From positions 62,001 through 126,000 of the forward strand of contig NZ_AZCX01000002.1 in NCBI RefSeq assembly GCF_001433995.1: a stretch of DNA of 64,000 bases, given 5' to 3'. This stretch comes from Secundilactobacillus kimchicus JCM 15530 (GTDB taxonomy: Bacteria > Bacillota > Bacilli > Lactobacillales > Lactobacillaceae). The translations under genes and the position numbers were made by a program. Position 1 is the first letter of the stretch. The number at the start of each line of letters is the position of its first letter. The notes under the pieces are model-generated. The model was not told the DNA's origin. It saw only the letters and a list, made by a program, of their open reading frames with translations, and made no database searches. Below are positions 35,285-43,461 of this stretch, one piece after another.

Positions 35285-36181
35285 TTAATAGTTCAAATAA
35301 CGATTCATCATCGTGAGGTGGTGCGTCAAAGTCAGGGCTTTAATGATGCCCATACCAGGAAAATGGTGCTCATTGGCGAGGGTTAATAATTGATCCGTAG
35401 CAGGGGTCTGATTGATAGTCGGGGCTTGGTTAATCCACATCACGGCCTTGGTAAGAGCTTGAAAGAACTTTTCGCGTTGGTGACGAAAGTCCGCGTGATC
35501 GTCAGACTGAAAGTGTCGAATTCGAACCCGGCCGTCTTTTAGGTAGGTGAGGTGGAGGGTGACCGCCTTTGTGGGAAAACCATGTTCGCTGTATGGTTGG
35601 CCGACGGTTAAGAAGTCACTGAAGCCAATTTCACCAAAGGTCGCCGCAAATGACCGGTCGTCGCTAAAAAAACTGTCCATGAGCTGAGCAGTATCTGTTG
35701 CGTATTCGCCAGGAACGAAGTGGTCCACAAGATGGCCAAACGGTCGGTCCCGAAGCTGGCGACGAATTCGGGCTTCGGGTGGCACCAAGAGAGTCAGGGT
35801 TTCGGGCAGCCAATCGCGAGCCAAGAATAAGGCGAGATCGTCGAAGTGTTGCACGATCACGATGGCAGTAGGATGGGCTTCTAGTTGTTCAGGAGGTAAA
35901 AGCGGTGAGAGGATAAAGGCCGGCGTGACAGCGCCCGTCGCTAAAACAGACTGGATTGGATGCTTCGCTGGCGCATCAAAGTGGTAGTGCCCTACTCGGG
36001 GATTTAATACCAATGCAATGGGCTGGTCAGCCTGAATAAAATCAGTTAGGGTCTGGGGAAGCGCTGGGATATCTCGCACGGGTTCAATAATTGGCGTTAT
36101 GTTATTAAACGGGGTCTGAGCAAAGGCTTGCAGTGCTCGAAGGTCGTATTGGCGACCTCGAAAGTAGGGAAAATACCTCAT
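35285..36181 (-). CDS. sce7725-family protein
   Basis: 298 residues. The opening MRYFPYFRGRQYDLRAL and ITPIIEPVR are hallmarks of the sce7725 family, proteins of unknown function usually encoded next to a small nuclease-like partner. No transmembrane segment. It overlaps the preceding nuclease gene by 4 nt (ATGA) and is the last gene of a three-gene unit with a helicase. A role in DNA processing or defence is inferred from context only. Confidence 0.75.
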   Translation of the reverse strand: MRYFPYFRGRQYDLRALQAFAQTPFNNITPIIEPVRDIPALPQTLTDFIQADQPIALVLNPRVGHYHFDAPAKHPIQSVLATGAVTPAFILSPLLPPEQLEAHPTAIVIVQHFDDLALFLARDWLPETLTLLVPPEARIRRQLRDRPFGHLVDHFVPGEYATDTAQLMDSFFSDDRSFAATFGEIGFSDFLTVGQPYSEHGFPTKAVTLHLTYLKDGRVRIRHFQSDDHADFRHQREKFFQALTKAVMWINQAPTINQTPATDQLLTLANEHHFPGMGIIKALTLTHHLTMMNRYLNY

Positions 36182-36870
36182 GATGGATTCCCCCTTAATT
36201 GGGCTTGTAACTCGGCCAGTTCGTGGTTCAAAGCATCGACTTCTTCTTGGAGTGCTAAAACAGCGCTGGATTGGGTATCTTCGATGAATTGATCGTAGAA
36301 ATTGGTTTCTGGGGTGCTAATGTCATAGTGCTGGTACCGCTTCTTGAGTTCCTTGTACAACCGGTGGGAGCTAAACTGTCCAAGTCCCTGTTCGGCCTGC
36401 TTGGCTTTATAAACTTCGCGGTTCAACGAGTGGATGAAGTGGTTCGTCAATAGATCCTCTGCGACGCCAAGGTCTTGATAACGGGCCTTTTTTTCCACTG
36501 TTAAATAACCCGGGGTCGTCACCGGATCGGTTGCTTGAGCCAATCGGATTGCATCGTAGGGTTGGTAGCTGAGGACCCCAATTTCAGTCGGAATTTCGGT
36601 TGCCACCGTGACATAAAGGTCATAGGGGAGCACGAAGTAATTGTAATGACCGATGAAAGAAAGCTGAGCCTTGGAGTGAAAATCGGTTTTGGTCACCTTA
36701 AGTTCATAGCACCGCCACTCGGTTTGACCGTCGGGTAATTGCTGGTAACTGAGTGTGTCCACAATACCGCGGTTGTCGGGCATGGTCACTTCCTCAACAG
36801 GAACGGCGCCATTTTCCATACAATAAGCGTATAACGTTTCCTCAAGTTGTTTAGTGAGTTTCGTTTTCAT
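36178..36870 (-). CDS. PD-(D/E)XK-type nuclease-like protein
   Basis: 230 residues. N-terminal domain has the nuclease pattern: Asp38 in RGIVDTL, then a strand with Glu56-x-Lys58 in CYELKVTKTDFH, followed by QLSFIGHYNYFVLP. The C-terminal 35 residues form a likely coiled coil (ALQEEVDALNHELAELQAQL). Partner of the sce7725 gene, so possibly of the sce7726 type. Overlaps the helicase stop by 20 nt and the next gene by 4 nt. Confidence 0.65.
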   Translation of the reverse strand: MKTKLTKQLEETLYAYCMENGAVPVEEVTMPDNRGIVDTLSYQQLPDGQTEWRCYELKVTKTDFHSKAQLSFIGHYNYFVLPYDLYVTVATEIPTEIGVLSYQPYDAIRLAQATDPVTTPGYLTVEKKARYQDLGVAEDLLTNHFIHSLNREVYKAKQAEQGLGQFSSHRLYKELKKRYQHYDISTPETNFYDQFIEDTQSSAVLALQEEVDALNHELAELQAQLRGNPS

Positions 36871-39253
36871 GAGGGCTTCCCTTCTGGTTTAATTGCCAAA
36901 ATTGATCGAGCGTCGGAGCGAGTTCTTCGGGTGTGGCAAGCAGTCTAAAGTATTGCCAATGTGGGGGAAAGTAGCGGGTGTAACGACGCTCACTAAAGCG
37001 GCGATCCATCAGTAAGACGACGCCTTGATCAGCCACCGTTCGAATGAGCCGGCCCGCTGCTTGAAAGACGTGGTTGAGGCCAGGCAGTTGGTAGGCGTAG
37101 TCAAAGCCTGGTTCACCCTGACTATCAAAATAGTCGCGTAGGAGGTCATTTTCCTCGCTAATGCCAGGTAGTCCTACCCCAACGATGCCAACTCCGATTA
37201 GCCGGTCGCCTGTTAAGTCGATCCCCTCAGAAAAAATGCCCCCAAGAATGGCAAAGCCAACAACGGGTTCCTGCGGGTTCGGCTGGAAAGCGGCAAGAAA
37301 GGCGGCCCGTTTAGCTTCATCCATGTCACTAGACTGGATAATCGTGTCCACGTCGGGATAGGCCAAATGAAAGGCCTCATAAACGGTTTGGAGGTAGTGA
37401 TAGGAAGGAAGAAAAATCAAGTAATTACCGGGTTTTGCGGAAATGAGCGTTTTGATACTTGTAATGGTTGCCGCTAAGTTGGCTTCGCGCTTACGATAAG
37501 TTGTCTCAATGTAGTTGGCGAGTAAAATAGCCTGGTGTTTGGGCGGGAAAGGGGAGGGAAGTTGGTAACAGAGCGAATCCGTGGCCCCACCCAACATCCG
37601 TTGGTAGTAGGAAAGGGGGGAAAAGGTCGCGGAAAAAAGAACCGCACCACGCCCTTTGAGCAGCGAGTCGTGCAGAAAAGCGCTGGGATCTAGACAGAGT
37701 TGTTTAAACGTGATTTCACGGTCCTGGTTCGGGCCAACAGAAATCTTGGTGCGAAAGGTTTCGTCGTAGAAATCGGCAATTTTTAAGTAGCTTAAACAAG
37801 CAAAATAATAGTCAAGGACGGCTTGGGTAAACGGGGTTTGTGGTTGTTGTTGAGCCAACCAATCGCTAATTTTTTCCGTTAGTTCGGTTACTGCCTTATT
37901 AAACCCGCTGACGCTGTCGTTAAAAATACTGTCTGCTTTGCCGCTTTCCATGACGGGACCGCTGTACTGATAAAAGGCTTTCCGCAATTTTCGGAAAGCT
38001 GATACAAGGGGCGGGTGAGTCTCGAAGGTTTCCTTAGCCAATGAAATGAGATCGGTTAAAGGGGCCACGGTGAGTTCAGCTGAATACATAGATCGAGCGC
38101 GGCTGACGAGGTTGTGGGCTTCGTCAACAAGAAAGAAGTTATCGTCATCGTGGTCGATAGCAAAGAACCGCTGAAGGTAAACTTGCGGATCGAAAAGGTA
38201 GTTGTAGTCGCAGATAATGACATCACAAAATAAGCTCAGATCTAATGAAAATTCAAAGGGATCGACCTGATGCCGACGTGCGTAAGTTTCGATGACGGCC
38301 CGTGTCAGCTGCGTTTCATTTTCTAAAACATCCTTTAGTGCGGGCTTTAACCGGTCGTAATAACCAACCATGTAGGGGTTTTCCTCCGGTGGTAAATCGG
38401 CTTCCTCAGGGAAGGTGATGGTATCCTTTGCCGTCAGCGTCACACTCCTCAACACCAGACCGTTTTGGGCTAACAGGGTCATCGCCTCTTCGGCTACGTG
38501 GCGCGTGCTTTGTTTGGCAGTTAGGTAAAATAGCCGTTGGATTTCATTTTCACCCATGGCTTTGATGCACGGAAAAACGGTGGAGATGGTTTTGCCAGTG
38601 CCAGTTGGCGCTTCGATGAAGAGTTGTTTCTTTAGCCGAATGGTTTTGTAGACGGAAACGGCGAATTCTCGCTGGCCCGCTCGGTAATGATCGAACGGGA
38701 ATGGGAGGGTTGCAATACTGGCATTCCGGCTCGTCCGTAACTCACTACGAAGTAGTAACCAACTTTCATATTCTGAAGTGACTTGTTCAAAAAAAGCAGT
38801 TGCTTCTTGCTGGGTATAGTGATGCGTCGTTTGGGTGACGGTTTCAGTTGGTCGCTGAAAGTAGGTCAATTGAAGCGTGACCGCGTCAAGGTCTTCATCG
38901 GTCATGAGGATGTAGGCGTAGATTTGAGCTTGCGCCCAGTAAAGGGTCAGTGTGTTTTCGGACAGTTCTTCAAACGGTGCGTCGGATGTTTTAATCTCTT
39001 CAATCAAAGGATTATCGGTGTCTAGAATCACCCCGTCTGCGCGGCCATGAATCAGGAAAGGCCGGTCGGCTAAGGTAAGTTCTCGTTCTAAATAGTATTC
39101 TTTTTGGTAGTTCGCGCCCCGTTGCTTTTGTAGCCGTCGGTGAATAATGGCCCCTTCTAACGCTGTGTTGTTACTGTTAGCACGCGCATTAAGATCACCG
39201 GTTCGCAGTGTAAATTCGACGAGTTCACGAACGCCTATTTTTTGAGTTTCCAT
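36851..39253 (-). CDS. XPD/DinG-like DNA helicase fused to an N-terminal RecB/Cas4-like nuclease domain
   Basis: 800 residues. Residues 1-170 form a PD-(D/E)XK domain (GRADGVI with Asp73; EEIK with Glu86 and Lys88). The superfamily 2 helicase follows: Walker A APTGTGKT (215-222), DEAHN (377-381), and motif VI QAAGRLIR near the end. XPD-like relatives carry four cysteines for a 4Fe-4S cluster between Walker A and DEAH. Here the equivalent places read TITF, ADLPPEENPY and VDPFEF (278-335) with no cysteine, so the cluster is lost. GAGGAG ribosome site. First gene of the operon. Confidence 0.85.
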   Translation of the reverse strand: METQKIGVRELVEFTLRTGDLNARANSNNTALEGAIIHRRLQKQRGANYQKEYYLERELTLADRPFLIHGRADGVILDTDNPLIEEIKTSDAPFEELSENTLTLYWAQAQIYAYILMTDEDLDAVTLQLTYFQRPTETVTQTTHHYTQQEATAFFEQVTSEYESWLLLRSELRTSRNASIATLPFPFDHYRAGQREFAVSVYKTIRLKKQLFIEAPTGTGKTISTVFPCIKAMGENEIQRLFYLTAKQSTRHVAEEAMTLLAQNGLVLRSVTLTAKDTITFPEEADLPPEENPYMVGYYDRLKPALKDVLENETQLTRAVIETYARRHQVDPFEFSLDLSLFCDVIICDYNYLFDPQVYLQRFFAIDHDDDNFFLVDEAHNLVSRARSMYSAELTVAPLTDLISLAKETFETHPPLVSAFRKLRKAFYQYSGPVMESGKADSIFNDSVSGFNKAVTELTEKISDWLAQQQPQTPFTQAVLDYYFACLSYLKIADFYDETFRTKISVGPNQDREITFKQLCLDPSAFLHDSLLKGRGAVLFSATFSPLSYYQRMLGGATDSLCYQLPSPFPPKHQAILLANYIETTYRKREANLAATITSIKTLISAKPGNYLIFLPSYHYLQTVYEAFHLAYPDVDTIIQSSDMDEAKRAAFLAAFQPNPQEPVVGFAILGGIFSEGIDLTGDRLIGVGIVGVGLPGISEENDLLRDYFDSQGEPGFDYAYQLPGLNHVFQAAGRLIRTVADQGVVLLMDRRFSERRYTRYFPPHWQYFRLLATPEELAPTLDQFWQLNQKGSPHENETH

Positions 39254-39315
39254 GCTGTCTCCTCACAATTCTCTTGATGATTATACCATCTCAATAGCCA
39301 GGATGGTAAAGACGT

Positions 39316-39344
39316 TGCGGAAAGCTGTGAAATCGCTTACAATA
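39316..39344 (+). promoter_or_regulatory. Promoter of the HPr-like gene
   Basis: TTGCGG (39316-39321), 17 bp, TACAAT (39339-39344). Confidence 0.6.
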
Positions 39345-39375
39345 TTAATTACAAGACTACGACGAGGTGATGATA

Positions 39376-39645
39376 ATGAAATCAATCGGTGTTCCGTTAC
39401 TGGTTAACCCCAGCCTACCAGAAGATGAAGCAACTGTTCTTCAAAAAATCCTGGCCAGTTACCAATCGACTGCGTATTTACGAGTGGGAGATCAGGTCTT
39501 GGATCTCGCGGTCCAACAGGATGTTGACCAACTCCGAGATGCAGACGGTCAGATGGTTCAGATCGTCGCGGATGGTGGTGCTGACGCTGGCGAATTATTG
39601 ACCGCAGTTCATTCTGAATTGGTGAAACGGAAGTGTTGTTATTAG
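39376..39645 (+). CDS. Small HPr-like-fold protein without the catalytic histidine
   Basis: 89 residues; ATG 39376 follows GAGGTGA. The pattern resembles HPr: an N-terminal helix ATVLQKILASYQST, a strand AYLRVGDQVLDL, and the ending VQIVADGGADAGELLTAVHSEL, which matches the HPr G-x-A-x-G-x-D/E-x2-x-A segment. The phosphorylatable His of HPr is replaced by NPSLPEDEA, so it cannot act as a phosphocarrier. Likely regulatory; assignment is by pattern and moderate. Confidence 0.5.
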   Translation: MKSIGVPLLVNPSLPEDEATVLQKILASYQSTAYLRVGDQVLDLAVQQDVDQLRDADGQMVQIVADGGADAGELLTAVHSELVKRKCCY

Positions 39646-39677
39646 CCCAAATTTAAATCGCAGATTGGGCTTGTTAT
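39644..39677 (+). terminator. Terminator of the HPr-like gene
   Basis: AGCCCAA (39644-39650, overlapping the stop) pairs with TTGGGCT (39665-39671) and is followed by a T-rich run that is also the pyr -35 region. Confidence 0.6.
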
Positions 39678-39699
39678 TTAGGATTCAATAAAGTATAGT
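39671..39699 (+). promoter_or_regulatory. pyrBC promoter
   Basis: TTGTTA (39671-39676), 17 bp, TATAGT (39694-39699). Confidence 0.6.
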
Positions 39700-39720
39700 A
39701 ATACCAATCAAACCTTTAAC

Positions 39721-39810
39721 ATTAGTCCTGTGAGGCTAAGAAGGGTCGGTGCATTTTGCGAACAAATTTGTTCACAACCCCTCTGTCCACAGGCGACGGA
39801 GGGGTTTTTG
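39721..39810 (+). promoter_or_regulatory. PyrR-dependent transcription attenuator
   Basis: AGTCCTGTGAGGCT (39724-39737) matches the PyrR RNA consensus ARUCCNGNGAGGYU in full and sits in a hairpin closed by TTAG/CTAA. AACCCCTC (39776-39783) pairs with GAGGGGTT (39799-39806) and runs into T5, the terminator. UMP-bound PyrR should promote termination. Confidence 0.85.
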
Positions 39811-39821
39811 ATTATGGCGAT

Positions 39822-39910
39822 TTAATTGTCTCCCGTGAGAGCAAAACGTCCTTAGGTATGAAACTCGACCTAACTACGCGCTTTGCGAACACGGCAAGGC
39901 GCGTTTATTC
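39822..39910 (+). promoter_or_regulatory. Second, tandem PyrR-type attenuator
   Basis: TCCCGTGAGAG (39831-39841) matches UCCNGNGAG of the PyrR consensus in a TTG-CTC/GAG-CAA hairpin. Downstream ACGCGC-TTGC (39876-39885) pairs with GCAA-GCGCGT (39894-39904), then TTTATT. The T tract and the last consensus positions are weaker than in the first copy. Confidence 0.55.
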
Positions 39911-39927
39911 ATTAGGAGGACGAGTTA

Positions 39928-40875
39928 ATGTTAGAAACCACCAAGCCGTTAAGTTACGCAAATGTTTTGTCAATGAGTGACCTCAGTGCTGCTGAAGTCT
40001 TGCAATTTATTAAGGAAGCCCAACAGTTTAAGGCTGGCAAGCAGGTTGAATTTAAGCGGCCGGTTTACGCGGCCAATTTATTTTTTGAGAGCAGTACCCG
40101 GACCCATAGTAGCTTTGAAATGGCTGAACGAAAATTAGGCCTGCAAGTGATTAACTTTGATCCTAAAGCAAGCTCCTTGAACAAGGGTGAAAGTATGGCC
40201 GATACGGTCAAAACGTTCCAAGCTTTAGGCGTTGATATGGTCGCCATTCGTGATTCGCAAACCCGGTATTACGAGACGTTAATCAACGATCCAGCCATCC
40301 ATTTGGGAATTGCTAACGGTGGTGATGGTTCGGGTGAACACCCGTCCCAGTCGTTGTTGGACATGATGACCATTTATGAGGAATTTGGTCACTTCAACGG
40401 GCTCCACGTGGGCATTGTTGGTGACTTGGTTCACTCCCGGGTGGCTCGATCAAACATGGAAATTCTGACCAAACTCGGCGCTCAAGTTAGTTTTAGTGGG
40501 CCTCAAGAATGGTATGATGACAGTTTTGCGGCCTACGGCGACTGGCAACCCTTGGACGACTTGGTGGCCACGACCGATGTTTTGATGTTTTTGCGGGTAC
40601 AACACGAACGGTTGGCAGATTCTGAAAACACCGGGTTCTCAAAAGCGGCTTATAACGCCCAATTCGGGTTGACGCCAGCACGAGAATCACGAATGAAACC
40701 GGCTGCTATTATTATGCATCCGGCGCCAGTGAACCGGGGAGTTGAAATTGCTGACACCCTTGTGGAGTGTGACCGGTCACGAATCTTTCAACAAATGAGC
40801 AACGGTGTTTTTATCCGGATGGCGATTGTCACCAGCTTGTTGCGGTATCGCGGCCTGGTTGAGGAGGGCTATTAA
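39928..40875 (+). CDS. pyrB: Aspartate carbamoyltransferase, catalytic subunit
   Basis: 315 residues. Condenses carbamoyl phosphate with aspartate in pyrimidine synthesis. Carbamoyl-phosphate motif FFESSTRTHSSFEMAERKLG (about 52-71), HPSQSLLDMMTI (about 135) and the Asp-binding HPAPVNRG near 270. AGGAGGA ribosome site. Stop overlaps pyrC (TAATG). Under the two attenuators. Confidence 0.97.
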   Translation: MLETTKPLSYANVLSMSDLSAAEVLQFIKEAQQFKAGKQVEFKRPVYAANLFFESSTRTHSSFEMAERKLGLQVINFDPKASSLNKGESMADTVKTFQALGVDMVAIRDSQTRYYETLINDPAIHLGIANGGDGSGEHPSQSLLDMMTIYEEFGHFNGLHVGIVGDLVHSRVARSNMEILTKLGAQVSFSGPQEWYDDSFAAYGDWQPLDDLVATTDVLMFLRVQHERLADSENTGFSKAAYNAQFGLTPARESRMKPAAIIMHPAPVNRGVEIADTLVECDRSRIFQQMSNGVFIRMAIVTSLLRYRGLVEEGY

Positions 40876-42158
40876 TGATGGAACGGTTGGTTTTAAGTCA
40901 CGGTCAGCGACTCATCGGGGATCAGCTTGTTGCTTGTGACGTTGTGATAACGGCTGGAAAAATTAGCCAAATCTCCGATGCCGGTTCCGCGGATACCGGC
41001 GATAGTGACGTCATTGACTTGCAAGGGGCCTTTGTCAGTCCAGGATTAGTGGATGTCCACGAACATTTTCGAGACCCTGGTGAGACTGAAAAAGAAACCA
41101 TCAAAACCGGGACTCAGGCAGCCGCTCATGGTGGATTTACGACCGTAGCGGCCATGCCTAACGTGTTGCCAGTCCCAGATACACCGGAACGGTTTGCCGC
41201 TCAGCTGCAACGAAACGCTGACCAAGCGGTTGTTCATGTTCAGCAATACGCCCCAATTACTCAAGGGCGAACAGGTGACCAGCTGGTGGCCTTTGACCAA
41301 ATGGCCGCGTTAGGAGCCATGGCCTTTACTAACGACGGTAATGGTGTTCAAACGGCGGATACGATGTACTTAGCGATGCAACAGGCCGCCGTATTGGGGG
41401 TACCGATCGTTGCTCACGCGGAAGCGGACAGCCTGGTTCACGGTGGGGTGATGCACGAGGGCGAAATTTCGCGAAAGCTAGGCTTACCGGGAATTCCGAG
41501 TGTGAGTGAAACCGCCCAAGTCGCTCGAGACGTGACTTTAGCCGCTGCAACGGGTGCCCATTATCACGTCTGTCATGTTAGCGCTGCGGGAACTGTTGCC
41601 GTGCTTCGGGCAGCCAAGCAAAATGGCGTCGCCGTCACAGCGGAAGTGTCACCGCACCACCTGTTGTTAAACGACCATGATATTATCCGCGACGACGCTC
41701 AGTTTAAGATGAATCCACCGTTGGGCGCACCTACTGATCAGCAGGCGTTACTGGCGGGATTACTTGATGGAACGATTGATATGATTGCCACCGATCATGC
41801 TCCCCATACGGCCGCCCAAAAGGCCCAGTCGATGCGGCAGGCGCCCTTTGGAATTGTTGGCAATGAAACGGCGTTTAGCCTACTTTATACCAAGCTAGTT
41901 CGGCCCGGAGTGGTGAGCTTGGCACAACTGATTGACTGGCTGGCAAGCCGACCTGCGGAAGTCTTTGGCTTATCCGGGGCTGGTCGTTTAACCGTTGGTC
42001 AACCCGCTGACATCGCGGTCTTTGACTTGGCCACTACGGAGACGGTAACCCCTGAATACTTCCAATCAAAAGGGCATAACAGTCCGTTCATGGGTGAGAC
42101 TGTAGCCGGACAGACAGTTTTGACAATGGTCGGTGGAACTGTCGTCTATCAGCGTTAG
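40875..42158 (+). CDS. pyrC: Dihydroorotase, class I
   Basis: 427 residues. Zinc motifs DVHEHFRDPG (about 59-68), CHVSAAG and the late ATDHAPHT (about 305) of bacterial class I dihydroorotases. Two adjacent ATG codons (40875 and 40878) fit the GAGGAGG site; the first overlaps pyrB's stop by 1 nt. The rest of the pyrimidine pathway is not adjacent. Confidence 0.95.
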   Translation: MMERLVLSHGQRLIGDQLVACDVVITAGKISQISDAGSADTGDSDVIDLQGAFVSPGLVDVHEHFRDPGETEKETIKTGTQAAAHGGFTTVAAMPNVLPVPDTPERFAAQLQRNADQAVVHVQQYAPITQGRTGDQLVAFDQMAALGAMAFTNDGNGVQTADTMYLAMQQAAVLGVPIVAHAEADSLVHGGVMHEGEISRKLGLPGIPSVSETAQVARDVTLAAATGAHYHVCHVSAAGTVAVLRAAKQNGVAVTAEVSPHHLLLNDHDIIRDDAQFKMNPPLGAPTDQQALLAGLLDGTIDMIATDHAPHTAAQKAQSMRQAPFGIVGNETAFSLLYTKLVRPGVVSLAQLIDWLASRPAEVFGLSGAGRLTVGQPADIAVFDLATTETVTPEYFQSKGHNSPFMGETVAGQTVLTMVGGTVVYQR

Positions 42159-42160
42159 GC

Positions 42161-42189
42161 TTTCCTGAAAGTCCCTCATCCGCTACAAT
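42161..42189 (+). promoter_or_regulatory. Possible promoter of the 69-codon gene
   Basis: TTTCCT (42161-42166), 17 bp, TACAAT (42184-42189), just after pyrC. Confidence 0.5.
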
Positions 42190-42211
42190 GGGTGAGAAAG
42201 GGAGTGGCACC

Positions 42212-42421
42212 ATGACAGTTGAACAGTTGCGTCGCCTAAAACCGTTGCTGGCCCGTTACCAAATTAAGCTAGAAACGTCAGCCACGAAAATTTTGCGGGT
42301 CAATGGTCACGCCGCAACGTTAGATGCTAAGGATTACATGCCTGATCAATTGATTTCACTGTGTTTAGAGATTGTCGGGGCGGATTTGAGACGGGCCTTT
42401 TTCGAAGCCGACCACGCGTAA
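42212..42421 (+). CDS. Small hypothetical protein (69 residues)
   Basis: Start ATG 42212 after GGGAGTGG. The product is soluble, mixed helix and strand (VEQLRRLKPLLARYQIKLE, then PDQLISLCLEIVGADLRRAFF). I do not recognise a family. It has its own likely promoter, so it need not belong to the pyr operon. Confidence 0.55.
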   Translation: MTVEQLRRLKPLLARYQIKLETSATKILRVNGHAATLDAKDYMPDQLISLCLEIVGADLRRAFFEADHA

Positions 42422-42500
42422 TGTGTCAGTTATGTGACAAATATGTCAATTACGGTTGAAAGGTTAACCTAGTTGAGACTTTATCGTAACGTTAATTTTC

Positions 42501-42546
42501 TATAATGACAGGGTTGTGTTAACTCGGCGGGTGATGATTGTCACCC
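42501..42546 (+). promoter_or_regulatory. -10 box and leader hairpin of the secreted small protein
   Basis: TATAAT at 42501-42506 with no convincing -35; a GGGTGA/TCACCC hairpin (42529-42534 with 42541-42546) in the leader. Upstream, TGTCA/TGACA elements at 42424-42448 form a possible operator. Confidence 0.4.
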
Positions 42547-42574
42547 ATAAACGTCTAAATGAGGAGAATCGACC

Positions 42575-42976
42575 TTGTCTTTAAAGAAAATTTCGTTGGT
42601 TATTGTGTTATTTGTTGCCCTAATTGGTGGGACATCGTTTCTGTTCGGCCGTCAAGCCGAAACCCATGTTGATGCAAAGTCCCAGTATAATCCGGCCACC
42701 GATGCTGTGATGACGGTTAAAGCGTTCAAACGGATGGGGCGGGTTCATTACCACAAGCGGGTGTTTACCTACTATTCACCAAACGGTTCCAGAGCACTTG
42801 GAATGGGTGCTTACACGTCTGATGGGACGTTCACATTGAATGGTAAGGATAAAAACGGTTACTTGATTCTGGCAAATAGCAAAAAATTTGGAACAAAAAT
42901 CAAGACGCCCCTCGGCGTTGGGGTGGTTCACGATCGCGGGACGCGTGGTAACCACTATGATATCGTTGTTAAATAA
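42575..42976 (+). CDS. Secreted or anchored small protein with a 3D-like (double-psi barrel) C-terminus
   Basis: 133 residues, TTG start after GAGGAG. N-terminal hydrophobic signal/anchor (about 4-24). The C-terminal half, from TFTLNGKDKNGYLILANSKK to GVVHDRGTRGNHYDIVVK, resembles the 3D domain (G-T-x, then D-x-G and GN-x-x-D) seen in resuscitation-factor-like wall enzymes. The resemblance is modest. Monocistronic with a strong terminator. Confidence 0.5.
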   Translation: MSLKKISLVIVLFVALIGGTSFLFGRQAETHVDAKSQYNPATDAVMTVKAFKRMGRVHYHKRVFTYYSPNGSRALGMGAYTSDGTFTLNGKDKNGYLILANSKKFGTKIKTPLGVGVVHDRGTRGNHYDIVVK

Positions 42977-42981
42977 ACGAC

Positions 42982-43014
42982 AAAAGCGGGTGCTTTCAAG
43001 CACCCGCTTTTTTT
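42982..43014 (+). terminator. Terminator of the secreted small protein
   Basis: AAAAGCGGGTGCTT (42982-42995) and its perfect complement (42998-43011), followed by T. Confidence 0.93.
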
Positions 43015-43026
43015 GTTTAATGGCGG

Positions 43027-43055
43027 TTGACAACTCATTGTTGTCTCGCTATAAT
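43027..43055 (+). promoter_or_regulatory. Promoter of the T-box leader
   Basis: TTGACA (43027-43032), 17 bp, TATAAT (43050-43055): a perfect consensus promoter. Confidence 0.88.
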
Positions 43056-43085
43056 CTAAATTAAATTTAATGTTAATCTAATCAA

Positions 43086-43337
43086 GCGTTGAAGAGAAGA
43101 GTAGTTGGTGGCCGCGTTAAAGTGAGCTGGGATAGTGTAAACCGGTACGCGTCAAGCTAATGAAGATGAGCTCTGAGCTGAAGTCGAGTTAACGCTGGGC
43201 TTCCGGGTGCCACCGATAGCTGGCCGGGTATCAATAGGTACCTTGAGATGTGGTCTGTGAGGGTCACATGAACTAGGGTGGTAACGCGAGCTTTCGCCCC
43301 TAAAACGAGTGGATCGTTTTGGGGCGGAAGCTTTTTG
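43086..43337 (+). ncRNA. T-box riboswitch, probably methionine-specific
   Basis: The leader opens with GTTGAAGAGAAGAGTAG (stem I base) and contains the T-box sequence AGGGTGGTAACGCG (43275-43288). A terminator follows: AGCTTTCGCCCC (from 43289) pairs with GGGGCGGAAGCT and runs into T5 (to about 43336). The stem I specifier area has ATG (43160-43162; another at 43166-43168), a Met codon either way. UGGU in the T-box bulge pairs with ACCA of a tRNA with discriminator A. It controls a MetE-like gene, so uncharged tRNA-Met should induce it. Confidence 0.9.
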
Positions 43338-43461
43338 TTTTGCCGCAAAGGGGGTCTCGCAATGAGTGGCCAATGGTTAAGTACAGGCGGCCGTGCATTG
43401 ATGCGGGAAACGAAACAGATGGATGACTGAAAATAAGGCACCAAGGAAAGGAAGAGTTAAC

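Noticed and set aside
36851-39253. Type IV CRISPR-associated DinG
   Set aside because: No Csf/Cas genes or repeat array nearby; the protein has a fused nuclease domain and sits with sce7725-type genes.
39756-39980. A 74-codon plus-strand ORF over the pyr leader
   Set aside because: It crosses both attenuator terminators and the pyrB start, lacks a ribosome site, and the RNA structures explain the sequence.
43080-43340. S-box (SAM) riboswitch for the MetE-like gene
   Set aside because: The leader has the T-box sequence and stem I features, not the SAM-I core.
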